Shown: positions 16,817 to 25,411 of the stretch, in pieces
How the letters are laid out: the number at the start of each line of letters is the position of its first letter
Position numbering within the stretch: the first letter of the stretch is position 1
From: Bordetella petrii
GTDB lineage: Bacteria; Pseudomonadota; Gammaproteobacteria; Burkholderiales; Burkholderiaceae_B
Assembly: GCA_017745595.1 (NCBI GenBank)
Contig: WMBV01000007.1
Coordinates: forward strand, 62,001-126,000
Direction of reading: 5' to 3'
DNA length: 64,000 nucleotides
The notes under the pieces: model-generated
What the model was told of the DNA's origin: nothing
Seen by the model: only the letters and a program-made list of their open reading frames with translations
Databases searched by the model: none
Program-made: the position numbers and the translations under genes

Positions 16817-17774
16817 TCTTGCCGAAATGGCGGTTTTCTTGCATGTAGGCCAGAGCCTGCGCGCATTGCTCGAACGCGAACTGGCGGTCTAGCGGCAGCC
16901 GCAGGCGCCCGGCGCGCAGCGGCTCGCCCAGGTCGCGCAGCATGCGGCCGGTAATCTGCCTGACCTGCTCCGGCGTGCGCGTGCGAAATGTCACGCCGCT
17001 ATAGTGCACGCGCCGCAAGGCATGCAGGTCGAAGTCGAAGCCGGCCGACCGTCCGGCCAGGCGGCCTACATTCACGATGCGCCCCTCGAAGGCGGTGGCC
17101 GCCAGGGTGGCGTTGAATACCGGCCCCGCCAGCATATCCACCACCACGTCCGCCCCCTTGCCCGCCGTCGCCTCGAGCACTTGCCGTTCCCAGCCCGGCG
17201 CGGCGGGATCCAGCGCCAGGTCTAGGCCCAGTCCGGCCAGGCGCCGGCGCTTGGCCGGGCTGGTCGAACTGCCGCCCACCCAGCCCGCCTTCATGTATCG
17301 GGCGATCTGCAACGCCATCAGGCCCACCGCGGTGGACGCGCCGTGTATCAGCAGCGACTGTCCCGGTTGCAGGCGGCCATGGGTCATGAGCGCATCGTGC
17401 ATAGTCTGCAGCGCGATGGGCAAGGCGGCCGCCGCGGCTGGCTCGCCGAGCCCCTCGGGCAGCGGCAGCACGCGGCCCCAGTCAGTCACGGCGTAGTCGG
17501 CAAACGCGCCCCGGCCCGACCCCATGACACGCTGCCCGACCCGGATATGCGCCGGCACGTCCGGACCCACAGCATCCACGGTGCCGGCCCATTCCAGCCC
17601 CAGCACCGTGCCCGGCCCGCCCGCATCGCCGTGGCGGCGGCCTTCGGCCATGTAGAGATCGGCGCGGTTCAGCGCGCACGCCTGCACCTGTACGCGGACC
17701 TGGGCCCCGGCCACATCCGGCACCGGCACCTCGGCCAGTTCGGGCCCCCGCGAACCGTAGACGATCGCGCGCAT
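16797..17774 (-). CDS. Zinc-independent quinone oxidoreductase-type MDR protein
   Basis: A 325-residue medium-chain dehydrogenase/reductase: N-terminal MRAIVYGSRGPELAEVPVPD, CALNRADLYMAEG in the GroES-like domain, VLGLEWAGTV, and the NADPH-binding LIHGASTAVGLMALQIARY, all typical of the quinone oxidoreductase/enoyl reductase branch without the zinc ligands. The start at 17774 is preferred because upstream sequence is not family-like. It is third in the SDR-Bug-MDR operon, starting 13 bp after the Bug stop. It might reduce a conjugated enone or acyl-CoA intermediate of the same pathway. Confidence 0.88.
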   Translation of the reverse strand: MRAIVYGSRGPELAEVPVPDVAGAQVRVQVQACALNRADLYMAEGRRHGDAGGPGTVLGLEWAGTVDAVGPDVPAHIRVGQRVMGSGRGAFADYAVTDWGRVLPLPEGLGEPAAAAALPIALQTMHDALMTHGRLQPGQSLLIHGASTAVGLMALQIARYMKAGWVGGSSTSPAKRRRLAGLGLDLALDPAAPGWERQVLEATAGKGADVVVDMLAGPVFNATLAATAFEGRIVNVGRLAGRSAGFDFDLHALRRVHYSGVTFRTRTPEQVRQITGRMLRDLGEPLRAGRLRLPLDRQFAFEQCAQALAYMQENRHFGKITLRVA

Positions 17775-17787
17775 CGCCTGGGCCCGC

Positions 17788-18789
17788 CTATTGCGCCTTG
17801 GCGCCGGATTTCCTGACGATGTCGCCCCAGCGGTCAATCTCGCTGTTCACGAAATCCTTGAACTGCGCCACGCTCATCAGGTCGATCTGGATACCCGCCT
17901 CGTCGAAGCGCGCGCGCACGGTCTCGCTGCTGAGCGCCTGGTTGATGGCGGCATTGAGTTTTTCCACGACGTCGGGCGGCGTACCCGCCGGCGCGAAGAT
18001 GCCGCTCCAGCTGGTGACTTCATAACCGGGAACGCCGGCCTCCATCAGGGTGGGAACGTCGGGCAATACCGCTGCGCGCTCGCGGCTGGTGACGCCCAGG
18101 GCGCGCACCTTGCCTGCCTGGATATGCGGCAGCGAGACATTCAGATTGTCGAACATCAGCTGGATATGGCCTGCCAGCAGGTCGTTCATGGCCGGGCCGC
18201 CGCCGCGGTAAGGCACGTGCGTGAAGCGCACACCCGTCAGCACCTGGAAGAGTTCACCCGACATATGAATGCTGCTGCCCGCGCCGGACGAGCCCATCAT
18301 CAACTTGCCGGGATTCTTCTTGGCGTACTCGATCAGTTCCTGCACCGTTTTCGCCGGCACGGCGGGGTTGACGACCAGCACGTTGGTGCCCGCGGTCATG
18401 CGCGCGATCGGCACGAAGTCGCGGCGGGCATCGAACGGCAGGTTGTCGTACAGCGTGGGGTTGATGCCGTGCGTGCCGATGGTTCCCTGCAGCAAGGTAT
18501 AGCCGTCGGCGGCGGCGCCCGCCACATGGGCCGCGCCAATGTTGCCGCCGGCGCCGCCGCGGTTTTCGACCACCACCGGCTGCCCCAGTATCTTCGACAT
18601 TTCTTCGGCCAGGATGCGGCCCGTCGTATCGGTCGAACCGCCGGGCGGAAAGGGAATCACGTAGCGGATGGGCCGGTCCGGGTAGGCCGCGGCCGCCAGG
18701 CCGGGCAGCACGGCCGCCAGCGCCACGGCCAATGCAAGCAGGCGCTTCATGCCGGGCAATGCCAGCCGCGCGGAAAATCGAGAAATCAT
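17788..18789 (-). CDS. Bug-family tripartite tricarboxylate transporter receptor
   Basis: A 333-residue periplasmic receptor. After an N-terminal hydrophobic region (MKRLLALAVALAAVLPGLAA) come IRYVIPFPPGGSTDTTGRI, GQPVVVENRGGAGGNIGAA, DGYTLLQG and THVPYRGGGPAMNDLLAGH. The start at 18789 has AAGGAGA about 7 nt upstream; an inner ATG (MKRLL) would also give a good signal peptide. It is the middle gene of the SDR-Bug-MDR operon, likely a second receptor for the LacI regulon. Confidence 0.92.
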   Translation of the reverse strand: MISRFSARLALPGMKRLLALAVALAAVLPGLAAAAYPDRPIRYVIPFPPGGSTDTTGRILAEEMSKILGQPVVVENRGGAGGNIGAAHVAGAAADGYTLLQGTIGTHGINPTLYDNLPFDARRDFVPIARMTAGTNVLVVNPAVPAKTVQELIEYAKKNPGKLMMGSSGAGSSIHMSGELFQVLTGVRFTHVPYRGGGPAMNDLLAGHIQLMFDNLNVSLPHIQAGKVRALGVTSRERAAVLPDVPTLMEAGVPGYEVTSWSGIFAPAGTPPDVVEKLNAAINQALSSETVRARFDEAGIQIDLMSVAQFKDFVNSEIDRWGDIVRKSGAKAQ

Positions 18790-18834
18790 GAGGGTCTCCT
18801 TGTGTCGTTGTAATGCGGTGCGGCGTTCGCCACC

Positions 18835-19680
18835 TTATTTGCGCAGGACGATTCCCGCGGACATCCCGCCATCGACGGGCAACTCGATGGCGTTGATATA
18901 ACTGGCTTCGTCAGAGAGCAGAAACCGAATCGCCGCCGCCACTTCCTGGGCGGTGCCTTGCCGGCCGAACGGCATGGGCTGGGCGATCCGGGCGGGCCGG
19001 GCCTGGGTGGCGGCCCGGCCCATAGGGGTATCGATCAGCCCCAGCATCACGATGTTGGCCCGTATGCCGGCGGGTTGCCCTTCTAGCGCAACCGCGCGGC
19101 ACACGGCCGACAGCGCCGCTTTCGACGCTTCGTAGGCCGGGTTGCGGCCACCGGGCCGGCGCGATGCCGTGGAAGACACGAACACGATCGATCCGCCCGG
19201 CTCCATCGCCTGCAGGGCATGCTTGGCGCAGAACAGGTGCGCGCGCGTATTGACGCTCATGATCGCGTCCCACTCTTCGGCGGCCAGCAGCGCAAGCGGC
19301 GTGCGATGGCTGATCCCGACATTCATCACCAGGCCATCCAGGCCATTCAGTTGCTCTGCCGCCTGCCCGATCAGCTTCGGGATCTGCGCCACGTCGGACA
19401 CATCGGCCTGCAATGCCGTGGCGGTTGCCTGCATCTGGACGATGTCGTCTACGGTGCGCCGCGCCGCATCCAGGTCCCGGTCGGCGCACACCACACGGGC
19501 GCCCGCGCGGGCCAGCGCCACGCACGTGGCATTACCGTTGGCCGCGGGCTCGCGCGGGCCGGCCGGGCGGCCCGCCCCCACCACGAGAATGCGGCGGCCC
19601 GCCAGACTGGGAGCGAGGGCATTATCTTTTTGAACCGATTCATTTGTTGAATTCACGGCCGCCACATTGGCTCCTGGCAT
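18835..19680 (-). CDS. SDR-family oxidoreductase with atypical cofactor loop
   Basis: A 281-residue short-chain dehydrogenase. The catalytic region is normal (IVFVSSTASRRPGG, YEASKAALSAV, NIVMLGLIDTPMGR, PVDGGMSAG), but the N-terminal nucleotide loop ILVVGAGRPAGPREPAANGN departs from TGxxxGIG, with extra prolines and an insertion. The ATG at 19680 has GGAG nine bases upstream. It is first in the second leftward operon; the LacI-type operator at 19741 lies about 60 bp upstream of it. Confidence 0.85.
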   Translation of the reverse strand: MPGANVAAVNSTNESVQKDNALAPSLAGRRILVVGAGRPAGPREPAANGNATCVALARAGARVVCADRDLDAARRTVDDIVQMQATATALQADVSDVAQIPKLIGQAAEQLNGLDGLVMNVGISHRTPLALLAAEEWDAIMSVNTRAHLFCAKHALQAMEPGGSIVFVSSTASRRPGGRNPAYEASKAALSAVCRAVALEGQPAGIRANIVMLGLIDTPMGRAATQARPARIAQPMPFGRQGTAQEVAAAIRFLLSDEASYINAIELPVDGGMSAGIVLRK

Positions 19681-19740
19681 CAAGTTATTCTCCAGGATTG
19701 GTCGCCTGGAACCCGCAATTTCGGCAACTCTAGCACGAAA

Positions 19741-19752
19741 TGAAACGGTTCA
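19741..19752. promoter_or_regulatory. LacI-type operator of the SDR-Bug-MDR operon
   Basis: TGAAACGGTTCA fits TGAA-n-CG-n-TTCA and continues into TCAATAGA, as the site at 15676 continues into TCAATAGC. It lies 60 bp upstream of the SDR start. Together with the site at 15676 it argues that one LacI protein controls both operons. Confidence 0.65.
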
Positions 19753-19961
19753 TCAATAGATCATGAACGGATCCTGCCGCCGGGCAGGCGCAGGACGCGG
19801 GCCTGCGTGGCGGCGCCCGGCGGGCTTTGATGGACAAGGGAAAGACGGGGTGAACGGCGGCGGGCATCGAGGCACGCAATGGGCCGCCGAGTACGGCGCA
19901 ACCGCGGGGGATATGAACACACGCACATAGGGTCGTGCGCGCGTAGTTTATTTTGAGCGCG
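19753..19961. other. Intergenic stretch with no gene seen
   Basis: Part of the 481-bp gap between the divergent SDR (start 19680) and gluconate dehydrogenase (start 20162) genes. A small hairpin, CCTGCC-GCCG-GGCAGG, lies at 19773-19788. No reading frame with coding character or recognisable RNA was found. Confidence 0.4.
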
Positions 19962-19990
19962 TTGACGCAGCCCTGAATCCCGACCTATAC
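19962..19990 (+). promoter_or_regulatory. Sigma70-type promoter of the gluconate dehydrogenase operon
   Basis: TTGACG at 19962-19967 and CTATAC at 19985-19990 are 17 bp apart, close to the sigma70 optimum. The expected start near 19997 gives a leader of about 165 nt before the first gene. Confidence 0.65.
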
Positions 19991-20055
19991 GCTCAAGCAT
20001 GCGGGCTCATTTCGCCAACGAGCGCATAATGAATCGGGTCTTCCCTAATGGAAGA

Positions 20056-20077
20056 CGCCAGCGAACCATCGCTGGCG
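20056..20077 (+). other. Perfect leader hairpin
   Basis: CGCCAGCG-AACCAT-CGCTGGCG is a perfect 8-bp stem with a 6-nt loop in the leader of the gluconate dehydrogenase operon, about 85 nt before the start codon. There is no following T-run, so it is not a standard terminator; it may stabilise the mRNA or bind a regulator. Confidence 0.5.
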
Positions 20078-20161
20078 CTGTCTCGCGCTCGCAGTGCCGT
20101 GTTTCCAGAATGCATGTTCTCAGCTAGGCGAGACGGCAGGAAGCAAACCTCGGAGAGTCCT

Positions 20162-20881
20162 ATGACAGAAGACACGCGGCCACGCCGGAAATTTTTGCAG
20201 CAGGCATTGGCGCTGGTACCCGCCTCGACGCTGGCGGGCGGGGTGGCGGTAACGCAAACCGCCTGTAGCAACGAAGCCGAACGCGTGGCTGGGCCGTCCA
20301 AGGCCTATACGCCTACTTATTTCACCTCGGAAGAATGGGCGTTCGTCAACGCCGCGGTCGATCAGCTGATTCCCGCGGACGAATACGGCCCCGGCGCGAT
20401 CGAAGCGGGCGTGCCCGAATTCATCGACCGCCAAATGGAAACGCCGTATGGGCACGGCAAGCTCTGGTTCATGCAGGGCCCTTTCCATCCCGACGTGGTA
20501 CCCGAACTGGGCTACCAGCTCAACCTGACCCCGCGCGACGCCTATCGCCACGGCATCGCGGCCTGCGACGCGTGGTGCAAGAAAACCCACGGCAGCATTT
20601 ACGCCGAACTCGATAAAGCCCTGCAAGTACAGGTGCTGAAGGAACTGGAGGGCGGCAAGATCCAGTTCGACAAGGTCCCCGCGCAGACATTCTTCAGTTT
20701 CCTGCTCAGCAATTCCAAAGAAGGCTTCCTGGCCGACCCCATGTACGGCGGCAACAAGAACATGGTGGGCTGGAAATTGGTGGGCTTTCCGGGCGCGCGC
20801 GGCGACTTCCTGGACTGGACCGACCAGCCCAATGTCAAGTATCCCTACGGTCCCGTTTCCATTTCCGGCGAAAGGGGGTAA
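20162..20881 (+). CDS. Gluconate 2-dehydrogenase-type small (subunit 3) protein
   Basis: A 239-residue protein with a twin-arginine signal (RPRRKFLQQALALVPAS, Arg 8-9) and a Cys after the hydrophobic stretch (TACSNEAE), then FTSEEWAFVNAAVDQLIPADEYGPGA and DRQMETPYGHG, which match the gluconate 2-dehydrogenase subunit 3 family. This subunit accompanies the FAD subunit and helps its folding and export. An in-frame upstream start at 20048 would bury the Tat motif, so the ATG at 20162 with GGAGAG upstream is chosen. The FAD subunit follows after 3 bp. Confidence 0.93.
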   Translation: MTEDTRPRRKFLQQALALVPASTLAGGVAVTQTACSNEAERVAGPSKAYTPTYFTSEEWAFVNAAVDQLIPADEYGPGAIEAGVPEFIDRQMETPYGHGKLWFMQGPFHPDVVPELGYQLNLTPRDAYRHGIAACDAWCKKTHGSIYAELDKALQVQVLKELEGGKIQFDKVPAQTFFSFLLSNSKEGFLADPMYGGNKNMVGWKLVGFPGARGDFLDWTDQPNVKYPYGPVSISGERG

Positions 20882-20884
20882 GCC

Positions 20885-22660
20885 ATGGCGATCAAGAAAG
20901 ACAAGGTCGACGCGGTGCTGGTGGGATTCGGCTGGACCGGCGCCATCATGGGCCAGGAACTGACCGACGCCGGGCTGCACGTGCTGGCGCTGGAACGCGG
21001 CGCCATGCGCACCACCGCACAAGACGCGCCCTACCCCAAGGTGCTGGACGAACTGGCGCATTCGGTGCGCGGCAAACTGTTCCAGGACTTGTCCAAAGAA
21101 ACCGTCACCATCCGCCATGGCGTGGACGACCTGGCCGTGCCGTATCGCCAGAACGGTTCGTTCTTGCTGGGCGACGGCGTGGGCGGCGCGGGCTTTCACT
21201 GGAACGGCATGCACTACCGCATCCTGCCCGAAGAGCTCGAACTGCGCACCCGCTACGAAACCCGCTACGGCAAGGACTTCCTGCCGGAAGACATGACCAT
21301 CCAGGACTTCGGCGTCACGTACGACGAACTGGAACCCCACTTCACCCAGTTCGAGTATGTATGCGGCACCTCGGGCAAGGCCGGCAACCTGAACGGCCAG
21401 CTCGTCGAAGGCGGCAACCCGCACGAAGGCCACCGCAGCAAAGAGTATCCGCTGCCGCCGCTGACCACCACGTTCAGCGCGCAATTGTTCGAGAAGGCCG
21501 CCCGCGAAGTGGGCTTCAATCCTTTCCCGGCGCCGGCGTCGAATGCGTCGGGGCCTTACACCAACCCGTACGGCGTGCGGCTGGGGCCCTGCAATTTCTG
21601 CGGCTTCTGCGAAAACTATGGCTGCTACATGTATTCGAAGGCGTCGCCGCAGACCACGATCTTGCCGGTGCTGCTGAAAAAGCCGAATTTCGAGCTGCGC
21701 ACGCATTCGCACGTGATCCGGGTCAACCTGGACTCATCCGGCAAGAAGGCCGTGGGCGTGACCTATATCGACGCGCAGGGCCGCGAGATCGAACAGCCGG
21801 CCGACCTGGTGATTCTGTCGGCGTACCAGCTGCACAACGTGCGCCTGCTGCTGCTGTCGGGCATCGGCCAGCCGTACGACCCCAAGACCAACGAAGGTGT
21901 GGTGGGCAAGAACTACGCTTACCAGATGAACGGTTCGGTCAACGTGCTGCTGCCTAAGGGCACCCACCTGAATCCATTCATGGGCACGGGCGCGGGCGGG
22001 GTCAGCATGGACGACCTGAACGGCGACCAGTTCGATCACGGCCCGTTGGGCTTCGTGGGCGGGGCCAGCATCCGCCACGTACGCACCGGCGGCCGGCCGA
22101 TCAAACAGGCGGCCACGCCGCCTGGCTCGCCCACCTGGGGAACCGGCTGGAAGGGGGCGGTGCAGGACGCCTACCAGCGCTATATGTCGATCGGCATGTC
22201 GGGCTCGGTCATGTCGTACCGCGACGCGTATCTGTCGCTGGACCCCACCTATAAAGACACCTACGGCCAGCCGCTGCTGCGCATGACTTTCGATTGGCAC
22301 GACAACGAGTTCAAGATGCTGGCGTACATGGGCGAGCGCATGGAAGAAGTCGCCAAGGCCATGAAGCCCGAAAAGCACTTCGTGGGGGTGCGCAAGAAGG
22401 GCTCGCACTACGACACGCGCATTTACCAGAGCACCCACAACACGGGCGGCGCCATCATGGGATCGAATCCCAAGGAAAGCGTGGTCAACAAATACCTGCA
22501 AAGCTGGGATGTGTCCAATGTGTTCGTGATGGGGGCCTGCGCGTTCCCGCAGAACATGGGCTACAACCCTACCGGGCTGGTGGGCGCGCTGGCGTACTGG
22601 TCGGCCAAGGCCATACGCGAGCAGTACCTGAAAAACCCCGGTCCGCTGGTCCAGGCTTGA
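20885..22660 (+). CDS. Gluconate 2-dehydrogenase-type FAD subunit (GMC oxidoreductase)
   Basis: A 591-residue GMC flavoprotein with the dinucleotide motif VLVGFGWTGAIMGQELTDAG near the N-terminus, LGDGVGGAGFHWNGMHYR, a Cys-rich CNFCGFCENYGCYM segment and the C-terminal active-site region STHNTGGAIMG and NMGYNPTGLVGALAYWSA. It oxidises a sugar acid or polyol in the periplasm and passes electrons to the cytochrome c subunit encoded next. The family includes gluconate, 2-ketogluconate, sorbitol and fructose dehydrogenases, so the exact substrate is uncertain. It has no signal of its own; export with the Tat-signal small subunit is the known arrangement. Confidence 0.93.
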   Translation: MAIKKDKVDAVLVGFGWTGAIMGQELTDAGLHVLALERGAMRTTAQDAPYPKVLDELAHSVRGKLFQDLSKETVTIRHGVDDLAVPYRQNGSFLLGDGVGGAGFHWNGMHYRILPEELELRTRYETRYGKDFLPEDMTIQDFGVTYDELEPHFTQFEYVCGTSGKAGNLNGQLVEGGNPHEGHRSKEYPLPPLTTTFSAQLFEKAAREVGFNPFPAPASNASGPYTNPYGVRLGPCNFCGFCENYGCYMYSKASPQTTILPVLLKKPNFELRTHSHVIRVNLDSSGKKAVGVTYIDAQGREIEQPADLVILSAYQLHNVRLLLLSGIGQPYDPKTNEGVVGKNYAYQMNGSVNVLLPKGTHLNPFMGTGAGGVSMDDLNGDQFDHGPLGFVGGASIRHVRTGGRPIKQAATPPGSPTWGTGWKGAVQDAYQRYMSIGMSGSVMSYRDAYLSLDPTYKDTYGQPLLRMTFDWHDNEFKMLAYMGERMEEVAKAMKPEKHFVGVRKKGSHYDTRIYQSTHNTGGAIMGSNPKESVVNKYLQSWDVSNVFVMGACAFPQNMGYNPTGLVGALAYWSAKAIREQYLKNPGPLVQA

Positions 22661-22674
22661 GGAGGGCGCGCAAG

Positions 22675-23979
22675 ATGATCAAACACACCATCATCGCGGC
22701 CGGCCTGGCCTTGCTGGCCAGCCCCGCCTGGTCCGCCGGCGGCGCGGGCCACCCCGACGAACAGCTGATCAAGCGGGGCGCGTACCTGGCGCGGGCCGGC
22801 GACTGCATCGCCTGCCACACCGCGCCCGAAGGCAAGCCCTTTGCCGGCGGACTGGGGCTGGATTCGCCGCTGGGCAAGATCTATTCCACCAACATCACGC
22901 CCGACAAGGACACGGGTATCGGCGGCTACACGCTCGAAGACTTCGACCGCGCCGTGCGCCACGGCGTCGCCAAGGACGGCCATTCGTTGTACCCCGCGAT
23001 GCCGTACACGGCCTACGCCAAGATATCGCCCGCCGATATCGAAGCGCTGTACGCTTATTTCATGCATGGCGTGCAACCGGTGAACCAGGCCAATAAAGAT
23101 ACCGACATCACCTGGCCGCTTTCCATGCGCTGGCCGCTGGGGATATGGCGCTGGATGTTCGCGCCCGATCCCGTCGAGGCCGCGAGCCAGGCCGCCGACC
23201 CCGGCCAGGCCGAGGTGCTGCGCGGCAAGTACCTGGTGGAAGGCCTGGGCCATTGCAGCACCTGCCATACGCCGCGCGGCTTTGCCTTGCAGGAAAAAGC
23301 GCTGACCGATGCCGACGGCACGAAATTCTTGTCGGGCGGCGTGGTGGAAGGCTGGCTGGCCAAGAACCTGCGCGGCGACATGACCGACGGGCTGGGCAAC
23401 TGGTCCAAGGAAGACATCGTGGCGTTCCTGAAGGCGGGCGTCAACAATCATTCCGCCACTTTCGGCGGCATGTCGCAGGTGGTGGCCGACAGCACCCAGC
23501 ACCTGACCGACGCCGATCTCAATGCGATCGCGGCGTACCTGAAAACGCTGTCGCCCCGCGACGCGGACGCCACCCAGCCCCTGGCCTATGACGCATCCGC
23601 CGCCGAGGCGCTGCGCACCGGCAAAGACCAGAGCGAGGGCGCCATCACGTTCCTGAACAACTGCGCCGCCTGCCATCGCAGCACGGGCAAAGGCTATGAG
23701 CAGACGTTCCCGAGGCTGGCGGTCAGCTCGACCGTGAACTCCGGCGATCCGACCTCGCTGATCCATATCGTGCTCAAGGGCGCGCAATTGCCGGGCACGG
23801 CCGCGGCGCCCACCGATTACGCGATGCCGGGCTTCGACTGGCGGCTGACCGACCAGGAGATTGCCTCGGTGGTCACGTTCATCCGGTCCAGCTGGGGCAA
23901 CCAGGCCGCCGCCGTCAGCGCGGCCGACGTGGCGAAGATACGCAAAGACGTCGCCGCCGCGCCCGCGCCGCAACGCTGA
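22675..23979 (+). CDS. Triheme cytochrome c subunit of the membrane-bound dehydrogenase
   Basis: A 434-residue secreted cytochrome: signal peptide (residues 1-20, SPAWSA) and three CxxCH heme sites, CIACH (44-48), CSTCH (194-198) and CAACH (330-334). This arrangement is typical of the cytochrome subunit of gluconate 2-dehydrogenase and related alcohol/aldehyde dehydrogenases, which passes electrons to ubiquinone. It begins 14 bp after the FAD subunit with GGAGG upstream. Repeat cluster C follows it. Confidence 0.95.
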   Translation: MIKHTIIAAGLALLASPAWSAGGAGHPDEQLIKRGAYLARAGDCIACHTAPEGKPFAGGLGLDSPLGKIYSTNITPDKDTGIGGYTLEDFDRAVRHGVAKDGHSLYPAMPYTAYAKISPADIEALYAYFMHGVQPVNQANKDTDITWPLSMRWPLGIWRWMFAPDPVEAASQAADPGQAEVLRGKYLVEGLGHCSTCHTPRGFALQEKALTDADGTKFLSGGVVEGWLAKNLRGDMTDGLGNWSKEDIVAFLKAGVNNHSATFGGMSQVVADSTQHLTDADLNAIAAYLKTLSPRDADATQPLAYDASAAEALRTGKDQSEGAITFLNNCAACHRSTGKGYEQTFPRLAVSSTVNSGDPTSLIHIVLKGAQLPGTAAAPTDYAMPGFDWRLTDQEIASVVTFIRSSWGNQAAAVSAADVAKIRKDVAAAPAPQR

Positions 23980-24003
23980 GCCGGTTGTATCGGGCGTTAT
24001 GCA

Positions 24004-24093
24004 GGTGTCTGACTCCCGCAGGGTGTCAGACACCGCAGTAGGCAGCGGTTTCTCAATAGCATGGTGTCTGACACCCTGCGGGAGTCAGACACC
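24004..24093. repeat. Hairpin-repeat cluster C (inverted pair)
   Basis: A perfect unit at 24004-24034 and its exact reverse complement at 24063-24093 are separated by 28 nt; outer flanks ATGCA and TGCAT extend the match. The pair lies between the ends of the convergent cytochrome c and RraA-like genes, where it could end transcription from both sides. No T-run follows either unit. Confidence 0.92.
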
Positions 24094-24125
24094 TGCATAT
24101 CGGAATACCGCGGCCGCCCCCGCAG

Positions 24126-24836
24126 CTAGCCCTTGCGCCGGGCCGCCTCGTAGCGCGCCTTGTTTTCGGCGTTGGGCGGATACAGCCCGGGCAGCGCGGC
24201 GCCCCGCCCGACCTCTTCCATGATCCAGCCCTCGAGGCGCTCTTGCTCGACCGCCAGCGCGACCACATCGTCGAGCAGCGCCGCCGGGATCACCACCGCG
24301 CCATCCTGGTCGGCCACGATCACATCGTCGGGAAACACCGCCACGCCGCCGCAGCCGATGGGCTGTTGCCAATCGACGAACGTCAGGCCCGCCACCGAAG
24401 GCGGCGCGGCGGCGCCGCTGGCCCACACGGGCAGGCCGGTGGACAGTACGCCGGCCAGGTCGCGCACCGCGCCATCGCTGACCAGCGCCGCCACCCCGCG
24501 CCGGGCCATGCGGGCGCACAAGATGTCGCCCCAGAACCCGGCGTCTTTCACGCCGTTGGCGTCCACCACCGCAATGCAGCCCGCGGGCATTTGCTCGATG
24601 GCGGCGCGCGTCGATTTGGGCGAGCTCCAGGAATCCGGCGTCGCCAGGTCTTCGCGGGCCGGAATGAAGCGCACGGTAAAAGCGCGTCCTACGCTGCGCG
24701 GCCTGGTAGGCGTCAGCGGCACGGCGCCGCGTATCCAGACATTGCGCAGCCCTTTCTTGAGCAGAATGGTGGTGAGAGTGGCGGTAGTGATGCCGGCCAG
24801 CGCCTGAAAGGCGGATGCGTCTTGCGGGGATGTCAT
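24126..24836 (-). CDS. RraA/HMG-aldolase-like family protein
   Basis: A 236-residue protein of the RraA-like fold. Visible signatures are GCIAVVDANGVKDAGFWGDI, ALVSDGAVRDLAGV (the DGxxRD metal/active-site motif) and VIVADQDGAVVIPA. Members are either RNase E regulators or, when longer and with this motif, class II aldolases and oxaloacetate decarboxylases acting on 4-hydroxy-4-methyl-2-oxoglutarate-type acids. The length and intact DGxxRD favour an aldolase or decarboxylase. The ATG at 24836 has GGAGA upstream. It is followed by repeat cluster C and preceded by the YjbQ-like gene on the same strand. Confidence 0.85.
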   Translation of the reverse strand: MTSPQDASAFQALAGITTATLTTILLKKGLRNVWIRGAVPLTPTRPRSVGRAFTVRFIPAREDLATPDSWSSPKSTRAAIEQMPAGCIAVVDANGVKDAGFWGDILCARMARRGVAALVSDGAVRDLAGVLSTGLPVWASGAAAPPSVAGLTFVDWQQPIGCGGVAVFPDDVIVADQDGAVVIPAALLDDVVALAVEQERLEGWIMEEVGRGAALPGLYPPNAENKARYEAARRKG

Positions 24837-24880
24837 GGGGGTCTCCGGTTCGGAACTGCAATGCGGCTTGCGCGGCCTGT

Positions 24881-25300
24881 TCATTCCCCCTGCACCGTCA
24901 CCACCACCGTGCGCGCCCCGCCGCGATTGCGGTGTTCGCACAAGTAGATGCCCTGCCAGGTACCCAGGCAGGGGCGGCCGCCGGAAATGGGAATGCTGAG
25001 GCTGGCCCCCAGCAGGCTGGACTTCAGGTGCGCGGGCAGGTCGTCGCTGCCCTCGCAGGTGTGCCGGTAGTACGGTTCGTTTTCGCGCACCGCATGATTG
25101 AAATAGCGTTCGAAATCGGCGCGCACGGTGGGGTCGGCGTTTTCGTTGAGGGTAAGCGAGGCCGACGTGTGCTGGATGAACACGTGCATCAGGCCGATTT
25201 TCACGCGCCGCAGTTCGGGCATCTGGTCCAGGATTTCATCCGTGACCAGGTGGAAGCCGCGCGGACGCGCGGCCAGGGTCAACGATTTCTGCATCCACAT
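24881..25300 (-). CDS. YjbQ/UPF0047 family protein
   Basis: A 139-residue protein with the family signature [20 protein letters not shown] and the C-terminal [16 protein letters not shown], both nearly invariant in UPF0047. The E. coli member YjbQ has weak thiamine-phosphate synthase activity; its physiological role is unsettled. The start MWMQKSLTL is chosen because the family begins MWxQK; upstream in-frame sequence is not conserved-looking. It is divergent from the Xre/RES pair. Confidence 0.9.
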   Translation of the reverse strand: MWMQKSLTLAARPRGFHLVTDEILDQMPELRRVKIGLMHVFIQHTSASLTLNENADPTVRADFERYFNHAVRENEPYYRHTCEGSDDLPAHLKSSLLGASLSIPISGGRPCLGTWQGIYLCEHRNRGGARTVVVTVQGE

Positions 25301-25347
25301 AAGCCGGCTCGTGTATTGCGTGCGGGCCGCGGCGCGGCGGCCATGCA

Positions 25348-25392
25348 TTGTTCAATCTGCACTTTTATCCTATCATATGTTCAATATGAACA
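25348..25392 (+). promoter_or_regulatory. Promoter and operator of the Xre/RES toxin-antitoxin operon
   Basis: TTGTTC (25348-25353) and TATCAT (25371-25376) are 17 bp apart, a sigma70-like pair. TGTTCA-ATA-TGAACA (25378-25392) is a perfect inverted repeat just after the -10, and a related half, TGTTCAATCTGCAC, overlaps the -35 at 25349. Two sites 29 bp apart around a promoter fit autorepression by the antitoxin. Confidence 0.65.
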
Positions 25393-25411
25393 TCAACGCC
25401 ATGCCTGCCCC

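Noticed and set aside
20048-20161. A 38-residue N-terminal extension of the gluconate dehydrogenase small subunit
   Set aside because: It would place the twin-arginine motif internally and lacks a ribosome-binding site; the ATG at 20162 has one.
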